Assembly: GCA_017405965.1 (NCBI GenBank)
Contig: JAFQZK010000004.1
Span: forward strand, 186,001 to 250,000
Length of the DNA: 64,000 nt
DNA from: Muribaculaceae bacterium
Lineage (GTDB): Bacteria; Bacteroidota; Bacteroidia; Bacteroidales; Muribaculaceae
Direction of reading: 5' to 3'
The position numbers were made by a program, and so were the translations under genes. Shown one piece after another: positions 1 to 9,643 of this stretch (positions are counted from its first letter, which is position 1; each line of letters begins with the position of its first letter). The notes under the pieces were generated by a model. The model made no database searches. It was not told the DNA's origin and was given only the letters and a program-made list of their open reading frames with translations.

Positions 1-145
1 TAATGTCACAATACCGGGAAAAACTAGATACCTGAGGGTCTAAATTATCTGTTTGTTTGGATTGAATTGAATTTGTGACTCTTGATTTTACTGCAAAAAA
101 TAGAGTAAACTCTGTGTTTTTACAGTAAAATCAAGTGCAAATAAG

Positions 146-153
146 TACCTTTG
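146..153 (+). promoter_or_regulatory. -7 box of MATE gene
   Basis: TACCTTTG matches the Bacteroidetes sigma-ABfr -7 consensus TAnnTTTG. The expected transcription start is about 4 nt downstream, close to the ATG at 159, so the mRNA would be leaderless if that ATG is used. The ATG at 171 would give a leader of about 14 nt. Confidence 0.55.
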
Positions 154-158
154 CAGGC

Positions 159-1472
159 ATGAAAGAGGGCATGAATCGGGAGATATTGAAAATTGCGTTG
201 CCGGCGATTGTCGCCAACATCACGGTACCGCTGCTGGGACTGGTGGATACCGCTATCGCGGGGCATCTGGGTGACAAGGTGTTCATCGGTGCTGTGGCAG
301 TGGGTGCGATGATGTTCAACCTGGTGTATTGGAACTTCGGCTTCCTGCGCATGAGCACGTCGGGCATGACGGCTCAGACCTATGGCAGCGGCGATTTCAA
401 CGAGAGTGCTAAACTGCTGGGCGAATCCACCGCGCTGGCGGCACTCATCTCGGGCCTCATCATCCTCTTGCAGTGGCCCATCCGCTTGCTGCTGTTGTGG
501 ATTATCGGACCCTCGCCCGAGGTCACCTCGCTGGCCATCACCTATTTCACCATCTGCATCTGGGGTGTGCCGCCCGTGCTGGTGATGATGGCCTTCAAGG
601 GCTGGCTTTTAGGTATGCAGGACTCCAAGAGCGCCATGTGGATCTCCATCATGACCAATGTCTTCAACATCGGCGCAAGTCTGATTTGCGTCTATCTGTT
701 CAAGATGGGCTTTGTGGGTATCGCCGTCGGCACGCTGGCAGGTGAATGGCTGGGACTGTTGTATGCCGCGCTGACGGTGCAACGCAAGTTCCCTCGCCTG
801 AACGGTTTACTCGACTGGCGCCGCGTGTGGCGCTTCAAGGGCGCCGGACGCTATTTCAAGGTGAGCCGCGACATCTTCGTGCGCAGTTTCCTGCTGATGA
901 CCGTGAGCCTGGCATACGTCTCGATCGGAGCCCGCAGCGGCGACCTCATCCTTGCCGTCAACGCCTTGATATTGCAACTGTTTACCCTTTACAGCCACTT
1001 CATGGACGGTATCGCCTTTGCCGGCGAGGCCGTTGTGGGCAAGTACTACGGCATGGGCGACATGAGCCGCATGCGGCGTTGCGTGAGGCTGTTGTTCGGC
1101 TGGGGCCTGGCCGTAGCCGCTCTGTTCACGTTGATTTATTCGTTCCCGCGCATCGCCTTCTGGCTGCTGACCGACCAGCAGAGTGTCATCGAGGCCGCCA
1201 TGGACTACCGCGTGTGGTGCGCCTTGATACCTGCTGCCGGTATGGCGGCTTTTGTGTGGGATGGCGTGTTCATCAGCCTGACTCGCTCGATGGGCATGCT
1301 CATCAGCGCCGGCATCGCTTGGTCGCTGTTCTTCGTCATCTACTGGCTCACACCCGAGGCTTGGGGCAATAACCGCCTGTGGATTGCTTACCTGAGTTTC
1401 CTCGCTTTGCGCGGCATCATCCAGACCATCCTCTACCGTGGCTACCTCAAGCGCGGCGTGCTGGAACATTGA
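159..1472 (+). CDS. MATE family efflux transporter
   Basis: This is an inner-membrane multidrug/toxin extrusion antiporter that exports cationic compounds using a Na+ or H+ gradient. The 437-residue product has about 12 hydrophobic segments and the family N-terminus (a stretch like ALPAIVANITVPLLGLVDTA near residue 10), followed by a second homologous half. The length is normal for the family. The ATG at 159 or 171 is preferred over an in-frame GTG at 135, because a TACCTTTG -7 box at 146-153 places transcription start downstream of that GTG. The gene is monocistronic and ends at a strong hairpin terminator shared with the convergent M6 protease gene. The substrate cannot be told from sequence; the DinF-like branch is likely but unproven. 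Confidence 0.9.
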   Translation: MKEGMNREILKIALPAIVANITVPLLGLVDTAIAGHLGDKVFIGAVAVGAMMFNLVYWNFGFLRMSTSGMTAQTYGSGDFNESAKLLGESTALAALISGLIILLQWPIRLLLLWIIGPSPEVTSLAITYFTICIWGVPPVLVMMAFKGWLLGMQDSKSAMWISIMTNVFNIGASLICVYLFKMGFVGIAVGTLAGEWLGLLYAALTVQRKFPRLNGLLDWRRVWRFKGAGRYFKVSRDIFVRSFLLMTVSLAYVSIGARSGDLILAVNALILQLFTLYSHFMDGIAFAGEAVVGKYYGMGDMSRMRRCVRLLFGWGLAVAALFTLIYSFPRIAFWLLTDQQSVIEAAMDYRVWCALIPAAGMAAFVWDGVFISLTRSMGMLISAGIAWSLFFVIYWLTPEAWGNNRLWIAYLSFLALRGIIQTILYRGYLKRGVLEH

Positions 1473-1492
1473 CTCGACCCAGCCCTAATATA

Positions 1493-1540
1493 AAACGATG
1501 TGACGGGAACGCTTGAAACTCCCGTCACATCGTTTTTTTT
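1493..1540 (+). terminator. Rho-independent terminator after MATE gene
   Basis: A perfect 16-bp stem (1493-1508 with 1520-1535, core ACGATGTGACGGGA) with an 11-nt loop is followed by a run of eight T. The opposite side carries a short AAAA run, so it may also stop the convergent M6 protease transcript. Confidence 0.92.
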
Positions 1541-1562
1541 GTGTGGTTTTGTTAATGGATGA

Positions 1563-3341
1563 TTATTTGGTTTGTGATAGCTGCATGTTGATCAAGGCGG
1601 TCACATCAGTGATGTTGACAAGACTGTCCTTGTTGATGTCGGCGCAGGTCTCGCAGGTACCGTTCATGGAACCCAACAAGAAGCTGATAAGTACGGTGAC
1701 ATCGGTAACGTTGACAAGATTGTCATGGTTCACGTCGCCGCTGGTGTGCAGCTGTTTCATATACCAGAAACTGGCTGTGCCGTCGCGGTTGATGACCATC
1801 TCGGTCACGGGTTTGCCCAGGTAGCCCGCATTGCCGGTGATCTCGCCCCTGAAATCCATGTTGAGCTTGGTTGCCGGCGTTGATTCATCGCTCACCTCTC
1901 GCTTGTTGCCATATGGCCAGGTATCCCCGCTCTGGGTGTATTTGGACAACTTGTTATCGGCCGGAAGTATGGTAATCAGCTGAATCTTCTCGTTGTTGGG
2001 TTTATTGTTGGTCCACTGGCTCGCACTGTAGGTGATGTGAGTCACCAAGATGCCTTCACCGGGCAGAAAGCTGTCCCAACCATGGCGCTTGCGGTTCTCG
2101 AAGATGAAATACTCGTTCTTGTTCTCATCGCTCACGATACAAACGGCTTTATCGCTATCCTTTTGCTTTTGGTTCCATATAGGCAGGGTATAGTAGGTGT
2201 TGGGCTCGGGAGTGATATAATTCACCCATCCCATGAATACTTTCTCGTAGGCCGAATAACCTACCGGTGTGTAGCCGTCGTTGCAATAGCAACCCTGGCA
2301 CATGATGTCCCAGTCGCCCATGCCGAAATTGTCGTTATTGCCCGTGTCATACATGTCGGGCAAGCCCAGGCAGTGACCGAACTCGTGGGCAAACGTGCCG
2401 ATGCCGTCGATGGTCTTGCCGTTGTCGTTGGACCCGTGGAGCTCGTTGAACACAGCAAAATGGTTGACGTAGGGGTCGCCGATGCTGGGGCTGAAGGCGC
2501 CGTTGCCTCCCCTCGAGTAATATTTTGCGGCATCAAGTGTCCAGTTGCAGGGCCAGATGGCTTCGGGGTGGTAGGCCGCGGCTTGGGACTCGCCCACACC
2601 GGCAAAGATGATGATGACCACATCACAGTAGTAGTCGTTGTTGGTGTCATAGGGCTGGAACGACACGCTGTCGGCCGCTGCAAGCTGGCAAGCCTCGGTC
2701 ACCATCCAACCGATGCCCTTGTCCTTTGTCGTGCCCGAGTGGCCGCCGTAGTATTCGCGATTCTGCGACAGGCAGTAGATGCCATACACGTCAAATATGG
2801 GTTTATACATGCCGTTGGACTGGTCGTGGAAGTATTGTGCCACACCCTCCGAACCCGAAATCATGGCATTGATCACTTTCTCGCGGGTGTTGTTGAATTT
2901 CTTGTCCTGGAACTCGACCAGGATAACGGGGATGCGACGCTCGCCCATGGCGGGAACGCTGGCGGTGGCATTGCTGCCCGTGGCTGAGAGTTTGCCGCTC
3001 TTGTTGGGCAGCATGTATGAGTTGCGGGTCATTGTCAAGGTACCGCGTTGAACATTCACAAACGCTTTCTCGGCTGGTGTGCGTTCGCTGGCCTCATGGG
3101 CTCTGATGGAACTCAGGCCCGTCAGTCTCGAGGTGTAATAGAAGTCCCCGTCGCTGCCTCGGGCAACAGTCAGGCCGTCGCTGGTCACGATGGCATTGTT
3201 GAAGGCATTGCCCACGGCTTGTACTTTCAGTTTGGTGCCGTCGTGCTGTGTGACGGTATGCCAGCCGGGTTTGGCGGGTACAGCCATGGCGATGACCACA
3301 ACGCACAAGTAAATAGTCAAGAAACACAGTTTTCTTCTCAT
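1563..3341 (-). CDS. M6 family metalloprotease with C-terminal dockerin
   Basis: This is a secreted zinc endopeptidase of the immune-inhibitor-A-like M6 family, 592 residues. A signal peptide ends near residue 20 (AMA before VPAKPGWHT). The zinc site HEFGH lies at 319-323 with GLPD following (Asp329 as probable third ligand), and the Met-turn segment GMGDWDIM lies near 340-347. The C-terminus (about 534-592) is a two-repeat type I dockerin (GDVNHDNLVNVTDVT and ADINKDSLVNITDVT) whose linker carries a CxxC-like pair (CETC). The catalytic region is closely related to the next gene (3619-6462), so the two are tandem paralogs. This one lacks the extra domains between protease and dockerin. The substrate and dockerin partner are unknown. 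Confidence 0.9.
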   Translation of the reverse strand: MRRKLCFLTIYLCVVVIAMAVPAKPGWHTVTQHDGTKLKVQAVGNAFNNAIVTSDGLTVARGSDGDFYYTSRLTGLSSIRAHEASERTPAEKAFVNVQRGTLTMTRNSYMLPNKSGKLSATGSNATASVPAMGERRIPVILVEFQDKKFNNTREKVINAMISGSEGVAQYFHDQSNGMYKPIFDVYGIYCLSQNREYYGGHSGTTKDKGIGWMVTEACQLAAADSVSFQPYDTNNDYYCDVVIIIFAGVGESQAAAYHPEAIWPCNWTLDAAKYYSRGGNGAFSPSIGDPYVNHFAVFNELHGSNDNGKTIDGIGTFAHEFGHCLGLPDMYDTGNNDNFGMGDWDIMCQGCYCNDGYTPVGYSAYEKVFMGWVNYITPEPNTYYTLPIWNQKQKDSDKAVCIVSDENKNEYFIFENRKRHGWDSFLPGEGILVTHITYSASQWTNNKPNNEKIQLITILPADNKLSKYTQSGDTWPYGNKREVSDESTPATKLNMDFRGEITGNAGYLGKPVTEMVINRDGTASFWYMKQLHTSGDVNHDNLVNVTDVTVLISFLLGSMNGTCETCADINKDSLVNITDVTALINMQLSQTK

Positions 3342-3443
3342 TGGAAATGGTAGTTGAAGATGAATAATAAATGATATCAGTTATTGTAACACAATTGCCA
3401 CATAGCCTATGTGCAAGGGAATGTGACAATTACATTTACGGGC

Positions 3444-3452
3444 GCAAAATTA
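3444..3452 (-). promoter_or_regulatory. -7 box of M6 protease gene
   Basis: The minus strand reads TAATTTTGC (TAnnTTTG type), about 100 nt upstream of the start at 3341. No -33 element at standard spacing is clear. A CACATAGcCTATGTG palindrome lies between box and gene at 3400-3414 and could be an operator. Confidence 0.45.
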
Positions 3453-3552
3453 AGCATAATAATTCAAATAAGAAAATTATTTGGTATGATGGATTGATTT
3501 AAGTCGTTCGTTTGCTGTGATATTGCTACTTCATCATCGTTCCATTTTCCTG

Positions 3553-3595
3553 AAAAACAACGGGTTGCCCCATGAATTTACAGGGCAACCCGTTG
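3553..3595 (-). terminator. Terminator of second M6 protease gene
   Basis: On the minus strand CAACGGGTTGCCC (3595-3583) pairs perfectly with GGGCAACCCGTTG (3570-3558) over a 12-nt loop, followed by TTTTT. It lies 23 nt after the stop codon. Confidence 0.93.
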
Positions 3596-3618
3596 ACTGT
3601 TGATTTTACCGGTGGATA

Positions 3619-6462
3619 TTACTCGGTGCTGGTGAGCATCATGGTGATGAGCATGGTCACATCAGTCACGTTGATATTACCGTCGTTATTGATGTCTCCG
3701 CAGATTTGACAGCACTCGACATTGCCTCCAATCTGGTAGGTAATGAGGGTAGTCACATCGGTCACGTTGACCGTGCCGTCGTGGTTCACGTCGCCCAGCT
3801 GGTAGCTGTGGCCGTTCTCGAACAGGGTCACCTCCTCGATGTTGCTCCACGGGCTCTCGGTACCGTCCGAATAAACGGCTTTCACCTTGTAGTTGAATGT
3901 TCCGCTAGCCTCCAGGTCTTTCACGAGGTAGAACTTGTCGGTGATGTCGGTGATCAACCGGTAGGTGGTATCGCCGGTCTCTTGGGCATTGAGATTCATC
4001 GTGGTCAGGTCACCGGCATAGACGGTGACTTGCTTGATGCTCGAATAGTCGATCAATGACTGGATGGTCACGGCGTCGTTTGCGGCACAATCGAGGACGA
4101 TGACGTAATCGGTCATGTCCGGACCCAAGGCCACCTCCTGAGAAGCCATGCTGTTCGACACGCTGATGGTAGAGTTGTCGTAGTAATAGGACGCTGCCTT
4201 GATGACAACCGTCATCTTCTCATATCCGTTGAGGTTGTAGGTGGGGGATGAGATGGTGCCATCAAAGGCGAGAATCAGCGCGTTGCCGTAGGCGCCCAGA
4301 TAGGATGTGGCACTCCATCCGGCAGGCATGTAGTCGCTGTAGTTGCCCGAGATGTCAACGAGGCTATTGCCCTCAACAGCATCGGGTACGTTGCTGAAGT
4401 CGGCGGTCTCGAGCTGAACCACCAGAGGCTTGGTGTACACCTCGAGTGTGTAGCTGGCGACGTTGTCGTCGGGTGTCTGGTCGGTCCAGTCGGCACGGAA
4501 CTGCGTCAGATTGATCATCACACTGTCGGCAGGTTGCATCACGGGGGTATAGCCCTCGAGCAGGCCATGGCCAGCGAGGTTGACAATCACATCCTGGGCA
4601 CCGTCGCTCGAGAGAGTGAGCGTGGCTTGAAAATCCCTGTTGTCGTCAGGTGTGAAGGTCACGGTGACGTCAGTGCCGTTGGCGGCATCGGCATTGCTGA
4701 TGACAGTGGGGTTGATGCTGAACACGCCGTTGGCATCGTTGAGCCTGAGTGTGATGTCGCCTGTCAACGCTTGGCCGTAAACCCTCATCGTTATCGTGCC
4801 GCTTTGGGTCATCATCACATTGCCGAAGTTGAGGTCGTCGGTCGAAACCGAGATGACGGGATCCACCACAGCATCCTTCATGAACCAGAAGCTGGCCGTG
4901 CCGTTGTTGTTGATGACCATCTCGGTCACAGGCTTGCCCAGGTAGCCGGCATTACCCGTGATGCTGCCGTTGGCTCTCATGTACAGCTTGGCGGCAGGGG
5001 TGGAATTGTCGGTGAATTGGTTCTTGCCGTCGCGGGGCCACAGGTCGCTGTTTTCATTATAGTAGGACAGGGTGTTATCGACAGGTACGATGGTCATCAG
5101 TTGTATGTCTTGGTTGTTGACTGAGTTGCCCCACCATCGGTCAGGATTATAAGTGATGTGGGTGATCATGATACCCTGGCCGGGCAAGTAGCGGTCCCAA
5201 CCCTGGCGCTTGCGGTACTCCAGGACGAAGTATTCGTTCTCGTTCAGGTCACTGGTGATGCACACGGCCTTGTCGGTCGATTGCTGACTGAGGTTAAACA
5301 CGGGCAGGGTGTAATAGGTGCCGGGTTGCGCCTTGATATAGTCGATCCAGCCCATGAACACCTTCTCATAGGCCGTATAACCGGGCGGCGTGAATCCGTC
5401 GTTGTTGTAGCAGCCCATGCACATGACGTCCCAGTCGCCCATGCCGAAATGGTTGCCATTGCCGGTGTCGTAGAAGTCGGGAAGACCCAGGCAGTGGCCG
5501 AACTCGTGGGCAAAGGTGCCGATACCGTCTATCGTACTGCCGTCATCGTTGCTGCCGTACAGCTCGTTGAACACGGCAAAATTGTTGACGTAGGGGTCAC
5601 CGTTGTTGGGCCTGAAGGCGCCATTCCCGCCATAGTTGTAATAGGCGGCAGCGTCAAGGCTCCAGTTGCAGGGCCAGATAGATTCGGGATATGTCGTTGA
5701 GGCCTGTGATTCGCCTACGCCGGCATAGATGACGATGACCACGTCACAGAAGTCGTCGCTGTTGGTGTCATAGGGTTTGAACTGCACACCGTCGGCAGCA
5801 GCCAGCTGGCAAGCCTCGGTGACCATCGCTCCCAAGCCCTTGTCCGTCCCGTTGTAGTTGGCTCCGTAGTAAGAACGGTTCTGTGACAAGGTATAGATTC
5901 CATACACGTCAAATTCGGGCTCATACAGGCCGTTGGACTGGTCGCGGAAGTACTGTCCCACGCTCTCGTCGCCGGTGAGCAAGGCATCGATGATGCCTTG
6001 ACGGGTGTTACTGAATTTCTTGTCCTTGTACTCTACCAGAATGATGGGGATGCGGCGTGAGCCCATCGCGGGCACATCGGCATCGGCGTTGCTGCCGCCC
6101 ACACTCTTGAACGACCTTTTATTGCCGGGAATCTGATGTGATTTCTGCGGCATCGTCATGCTGCCACGCTGAGCATTCAGGAAAGCGGTCTCGGCGGGAG
6201 TGCGCTCGTTGACTTCGTGGGCACGCATCGTGGTCAGTCCTGTCAGCGACGAGGTGTAGTAGTAGTCTCCGTCGTCGCCACGGGCCACCGTCAGGCCGTC
6301 GCTGGTGAGAAAGGCGTGATTGAATGCGTTACCTACGGCTTGAACCTTCAAGGTGGTGCCGTCACTTTGTTTGATCGTGTGCCAGCCTGGCTTGGCGGGC
6401 ACAGCCATTACTGCAATGCTGCAACACAGCAGCATCAGTAAAAGAGCTAGATTTTTCTTCAT
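3619..6462 (-). CDS. Large M6 family metalloprotease with ASH-like and Fn3-like domains and dockerin
   Basis: This is a secreted zinc metalloprotease of 947 residues from the ATG at 6462, chosen because it opens a standard signal peptide (MKKNLALLLM, cleavage after residue 20) and lies just downstream of a -7 box. The protease domain spans about 21-590 with HEFGH at 319-323, the same positions as in the neighbour at 1563-3341. After it come a beta-sandwich of the ASH/choice-of-anchor kind (about 595-700, beginning VSTDDLNFGNV), a region with Fn3-like features (TLEVYTKP ... AVYSDGTESPWS), and a C-terminal dockerin (GDVNHDGTVNVTDVT and GDINNDGNINVTDVT) with Cys residues between the repeats. It looks like an extended paralog. 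It may act on extracellular host or dietary protein, which is inference. Confidence 0.9.
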   Translation of the reverse strand: MKKNLALLLMLLCCSIAVMAVPAKPGWHTIKQSDGTTLKVQAVGNAFNHAFLTSDGLTVARGDDGDYYYTSSLTGLTTMRAHEVNERTPAETAFLNAQRGSMTMPQKSHQIPGNKRSFKSVGGSNADADVPAMGSRRIPIILVEYKDKKFSNTRQGIIDALLTGDESVGQYFRDQSNGLYEPEFDVYGIYTLSQNRSYYGANYNGTDKGLGAMVTEACQLAAADGVQFKPYDTNSDDFCDVVIVIYAGVGESQASTTYPESIWPCNWSLDAAAYYNYGGNGAFRPNNGDPYVNNFAVFNELYGSNDDGSTIDGIGTFAHEFGHCLGLPDFYDTGNGNHFGMGDWDVMCMGCYNNDGFTPPGYTAYEKVFMGWIDYIKAQPGTYYTLPVFNLSQQSTDKAVCITSDLNENEYFVLEYRKRQGWDRYLPGQGIMITHITYNPDRWWGNSVNNQDIQLMTIVPVDNTLSYYNENSDLWPRDGKNQFTDNSTPAAKLYMRANGSITGNAGYLGKPVTEMVINNNGTASFWFMKDAVVDPVISVSTDDLNFGNVMMTQSGTITMRVYGQALTGDITLRLNDANGVFSINPTVISNADAANGTDVTVTFTPDDNRDFQATLTLSSDGAQDVIVNLAGHGLLEGYTPVMQPADSVMINLTQFRADWTDQTPDDNVASYTLEVYTKPLVVQLETADFSNVPDAVEGNSLVDISGNYSDYMPAGWSATSYLGAYGNALILAFDGTISSPTYNLNGYEKMTVVIKAASYYYDNSTISVSNSMASQEVALGPDMTDYVIVLDCAANDAVTIQSLIDYSSIKQVTVYAGDLTTMNLNAQETGDTTYRLITDITDKFYLVKDLEASGTFNYKVKAVYSDGTESPWSNIEEVTLFENGHSYQLGDVNHDGTVNVTDVTTLITYQIGGNVECCQICGDINNDGNINVTDVTMLITMMLTSTE

Positions 6463-6495
6463 AGTTTTTTGTGATTGAATGATGGTTATGTCGTG

Positions 6496-6504
6496 GCAAA
6501 TATA
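6496..6504 (-). promoter_or_regulatory. -7 box of large M6 protease gene
   Basis: The minus strand reads TATATTTGC, fitting TAnnTTTG, 34 nt upstream of the ATG at 6462. This supports the internal ATG over the longer frame that opens at 6588. Confidence 0.5.
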
Positions 6505-6621
6505 CAGTTTTATTTTCAAAAACTTATTATAAAAATGTAAAAACAATGAAAAGGCGTTCTGATGTGAGCCACACACGGGGTGGCACATCAGGGCATGAGG
6601 TAGTTGGAAAAACGTGTGAGG

Positions 6622-8703
6622 TTAGCGGTTCTGGCGGCGCCTGTTTCTCGCGTCGTCATACTTGTTGCCGGTATAGGTGTTGGTGATGCCGGTCGAGAAT
6701 TCGTCTTCTTCCTCGTCTTCGTTGCCGGTCTTGTCTTGCTTCTTCTCGACCTTGTTCTTGGCCTGCTCGGGCTTGTTGCGCTTGATGTCTTCGGGTTTCT
6801 GCAGGTCGAGCGCGGTTTCATAGATGTTCCAGGTCTCGTCAAGGTCCCAGTTGCGGCGCAGTTTCAGCCGTTTGGGGTAATAATAGACCTCCTCGGGTTG
6901 CAAGTGGCTGTTGTAGTTGCCGGTGTCCCACTGGCCGTTGCCGTTGCTGTCGAGGGTGAGACGCAGGTAATAGGTGCCGGGCGTGACGTTGAGCAGTTCA
7001 AACGCGCCGTCCTTTACCTTGACGGTGCGCATCACCCTCTCGCCGCTGCCCAGCAGTTCGACAAAGGCGTCGCCCTTGGCATTGACCTTGAAATAGACGT
7101 TGGCATATTCCTCAGTGCCCTTGACTTTCATATCCTTGACGAGGGGGTTGTTGTGCAACCCGTAGACCGACGTCACGGCGGCGCTGTCGATGGTCAGCCG
7201 GTAGGTGGAGTCGGGCAGGGTGGTGAAGGGGAGCCAGTAGCGCATGGGATTCAGGTCGTCGACAGGGCGCAACGACGGCACGACAGGGTAGGGCACCCAC
7301 AAGGTGTCGCGCTTGATCTCGAGGTGTACGCCCCGCGGGTCGATGCTGGCGATGGGCGTGTCAAACCTGAGGATGATGGAGTCGCCGATGTCGAAGCTTC
7401 CGCTCTTGGCGAGTTCCATATTGAGTCTGGGAGTGTCGTTGGGATCGACATGTTGCAGTTCCTTGATTTCCTCAAGATCACCCTCGCCCAGTTCCTTGCC
7501 TTGGGCTGCGGCTTTCTCTTGTTTCTCGAGCAGTTGGGCGAGGCGCTTGGCGCGCTCCTCGCGCTCCTTGGCTTTCTTTTCCTCTTCCTTGACCTGAGAG
7601 CTGGGTTTGCGGTAGCCGAAGCGCACGGTGTCGGTCACCTGCTCCAGGCGCTCGGCGGTGTCGGTGCGCAGGTAGGTCATGGCCACAATCAGCGTGTCGG
7701 TCTTGATCAGGGCCGAGTCGGTGATCCAGTAGAACAGTGAGTCGTTGGTCATCGTGCGTTCCACACGGTACCAGTCGCGCTCATGCTCGGCAGGATGCAG
7801 CACCTCGAGCTGCGGCAACGAGTCGTTGGGCGCGCCGAAGAGGATGTGCAGCTTGTGGGCCTCGGGACGTGACGTTTGTCTGACGTAGTGGTTGCGGTAG
7901 CCCTCGTTGAACATGCACAGCAGCAGGTCGTTAGGCAGGTACAGGGTGTGAGTCGCCGTCATCACCGTGTCCACGCGACGGTCAAAGGTGAAGACGGTGT
8001 CCTGAGAGGTGTACTCGCTCGTCGTGGGGACGATGATCTCGTCGAGGAAAGCGATGTCCTCGGTTCGGGCCATGTGGTAGTCGCCGTCAACATCACTGAG
8101 GGCGAAGACATGGTAGCTGCCGGGTTTCAGGTTGCGGATGGTGAACTTGCCGAGGTCGTTGGTGCGGCTCACGCGCTCCAGCGGCACGCGGGTGAAAGCG
8201 GTGTCGTCGAGGTTGCTGTGCAGACCCACAATCACGTGCTGCATCGGTTCCAGGTCGTTGGCGCGCAGCACGATGCCCGACACGGCCAGCGTGTCAATCT
8301 CGTCACCGGTCGAGAAGGCGAACGAGTAGCCGTCAAGTTGGTTGCCCTCGTTGTTGTCCTCGATGGCATTCGAGAAGTCAATGACATAGGTCGTGTTCTC
8401 TTCCAGTTCGTCGCGGAACTCGATGGTCACTTTCTTGCCCACCGTGCGGATGAGAGGTTGTGTCTTGGGAGCTGGCGAGATGATGACTTTCTTCTGCTGG
8501 TCCTTGAGGTTGACGATTTCGTCAAAGGTGATTTCCACCTTTTGGCCCTTGAAATTGAGGGCATTGGCCTCGGGCGATGACTTGACCACCTGGGGCGGTG
8601 TGTAGTCACGCGGACCACCCTCGGGCGACCCGATGCTGGCACATGCCGCGAGTATCACACCCACGACCAGTGTCAACAGCCAATATGTCCAGCGTCCTTT
8701 CAC
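6622..8703 (-). CDS. Ig-like (Big_5) domain lipoprotein
   Basis: This is a 693-residue lipoprotein, probably on the outer membrane. The start is taken as GTG at 8703: it gives a compact signal peptide with lipobox LAAC (Cys21), and the more upstream in-frame TTG at 8724 lies inside the -7 box. The mature N-terminus ASIGSPEGGPRDYTPPQVV and the following 100 residues (SSPEANALNFKGQKVEITFDE) match the Big_5 Ig-like domain proteins common in Bacteroidetes. A Lys/Glu-rich, coiled-coil-like segment lies near residues 370-410. The C-terminus is an acidic stretch followed by Arg-rich RRRQNR. The function is unknown; a structural or envelope-assembly role is only a guess. Confidence 0.8.
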   Translation of the reverse strand: MKGRWTYWLLTLVVGVILAACASIGSPEGGPRDYTPPQVVKSSPEANALNFKGQKVEITFDEIVNLKDQQKKVIISPAPKTQPLIRTVGKKVTIEFRDELEENTTYVIDFSNAIEDNNEGNQLDGYSFAFSTGDEIDTLAVSGIVLRANDLEPMQHVIVGLHSNLDDTAFTRVPLERVSRTNDLGKFTIRNLKPGSYHVFALSDVDGDYHMARTEDIAFLDEIIVPTTSEYTSQDTVFTFDRRVDTVMTATHTLYLPNDLLLCMFNEGYRNHYVRQTSRPEAHKLHILFGAPNDSLPQLEVLHPAEHERDWYRVERTMTNDSLFYWITDSALIKTDTLIVAMTYLRTDTAERLEQVTDTVRFGYRKPSSQVKEEEKKAKEREERAKRLAQLLEKQEKAAAQGKELGEGDLEEIKELQHVDPNDTPRLNMELAKSGSFDIGDSIILRFDTPIASIDPRGVHLEIKRDTLWVPYPVVPSLRPVDDLNPMRYWLPFTTLPDSTYRLTIDSAAVTSVYGLHNNPLVKDMKVKGTEEYANVYFKVNAKGDAFVELLGSGERVMRTVKVKDGAFELLNVTPGTYYLRLTLDSNGNGQWDTGNYNSHLQPEEVYYYPKRLKLRRNWDLDETWNIYETALDLQKPEDIKRNKPEQAKNKVEKKQDKTGNEDEEEDEFSTGITNTYTGNKYDDARNRRRQNR

Positions 8704-8720
8704 TTGAAATGATAGCGAGG

Positions 8721-8729
8721 GCAAAGGTA
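8721..8729 (-). promoter_or_regulatory. -7 box of Big_5 lipoprotein gene
   Basis: The minus strand reads TACCTTTGC. The predicted transcription start near 8718 gives a leader of about 15 nt to the GTG at 8703. Confidence 0.55.
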
Positions 8730-8822
8730 CATAAAAAAGTTGTGAAAGTTGTCAATAAGTTGTTCTAGATGTTTGAAAACCTTTGTATCGTCCTGAGATA
8801 GTCGTTAAAGGTCGTTGTTTGA

Positions 8823-9638
8823 TTATTTCAGGTCGATGATGTCCAGGTCGTTGGGGACGAGGATGGGACCGCGGTAGTATTGCCCGGCTTCGGCGCTGTA
8901 GGTGGCGGCGCGGGTCTCGAGGTTGGTGTCCTCGGTGTGGTAGAGGACCAGATGCTTCACGCCCAGTTCCTGGGCAATCATGCCGGCGTCAAGGGCGGTG
9001 CTGTGGCTTTTCTCGTAAGGGTTGAACACGAAGCGGTCCTTGTACAGGCAGAAGGCCTCGCACATTAGCCAGTCGCAGTTGCGGGCGTAGGGCTCGCTCT
9101 GCATGCTGTAAGGCTCGTCGCCCAGGCACACGAGTCGCTGCCCGTCGGGCAACTTGGCCTCGAAGCCGTATTGCTTGACCTTGGTCGATGCGATGTCAAA
9201 GAAGGTGACCTTCATGTCGTCGATGTCCACCGTCTCGCCGTCATGCACTTCTTGCAGGATGATGGTCTGCCCGATGGAATTGAAGATCTTGCGCGGAATC
9301 ATCAGCTCTCCCATCGTGTACAGGGCATGCTTCACCACGTCGTTGCAGTAGATGGTGAACGGGCCCTTGTGCTTGCCCTTGAAAATCATGGGGGAAATCT
9401 TGCGCATCATCCAGATGGCACCCAGGATGTGGTCGGTGTGGCTGTGGGTGACAAACATGTGCTTGATGCTCTCGAAGGGTATCTTGGCCTTCATCAGCTG
9501 CTGCAGGATGCCGTTGCCGCCACCGCCGTCCACGAGCATTCCGCCCATTGGGGTGCGGAGGTGGAAACAGGTGTTGTAGCAGTTGACGCACATGGCGTTG
9601 CCGGTGCCCAAAATGGTGATGCGTGTGGTGTTGTCCAT
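8823..9638 (-). CDS. MBL-fold metallo-hydrolase, RNase Z-like
   Basis: This is a 271-residue metallo-beta-lactamase-fold hydrolase. The binuclear metal motif HSHTDH lies at residues 65-70, preceded by the strand LVDGGGGNG. Later ligands are likely in LGDEP and in the C-terminal LVLYHTED. The fold and size resemble RNase Z/ElaC relatives, but the exact substrate (tRNA 3' end, cyclic nucleotide or small ester) cannot be assigned. The ATG at 9638 is 5 nt past the stop of the histidine kinase gene, so the two form an operon. This pairing might mean a signalling role, which is inference. Confidence 0.85.
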   Translation of the reverse strand: MDNTTRITILGTGNAMCVNCYNTCFHLRTPMGGMLVDGGGGNGILQQLMKAKIPFESIKHMFVTHSHTDHILGAIWMMRKISPMIFKGKHKGPFTIYCNDVVKHALYTMGELMIPRKIFNSIGQTIILQEVHDGETVDIDDMKVTFFDIASTKVKQYGFEAKLPDGQRLVCLGDEPYSMQSEPYARNCDWLMCEAFCLYKDRFVFNPYEKSHSTALDAGMIAQELGVKHLVLYHTEDTNLETRAATYSAEAGQYYRGPILVPNDLDIIDLK

Positions 9639-9643
9639 AACTG

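Noticed and set aside
8704-8724. TTG start for the Big_5 lipoprotein
   Set aside because: It lies within the -7 box; the GTG at 8703 gives a compact lipoprotein signal peptide.
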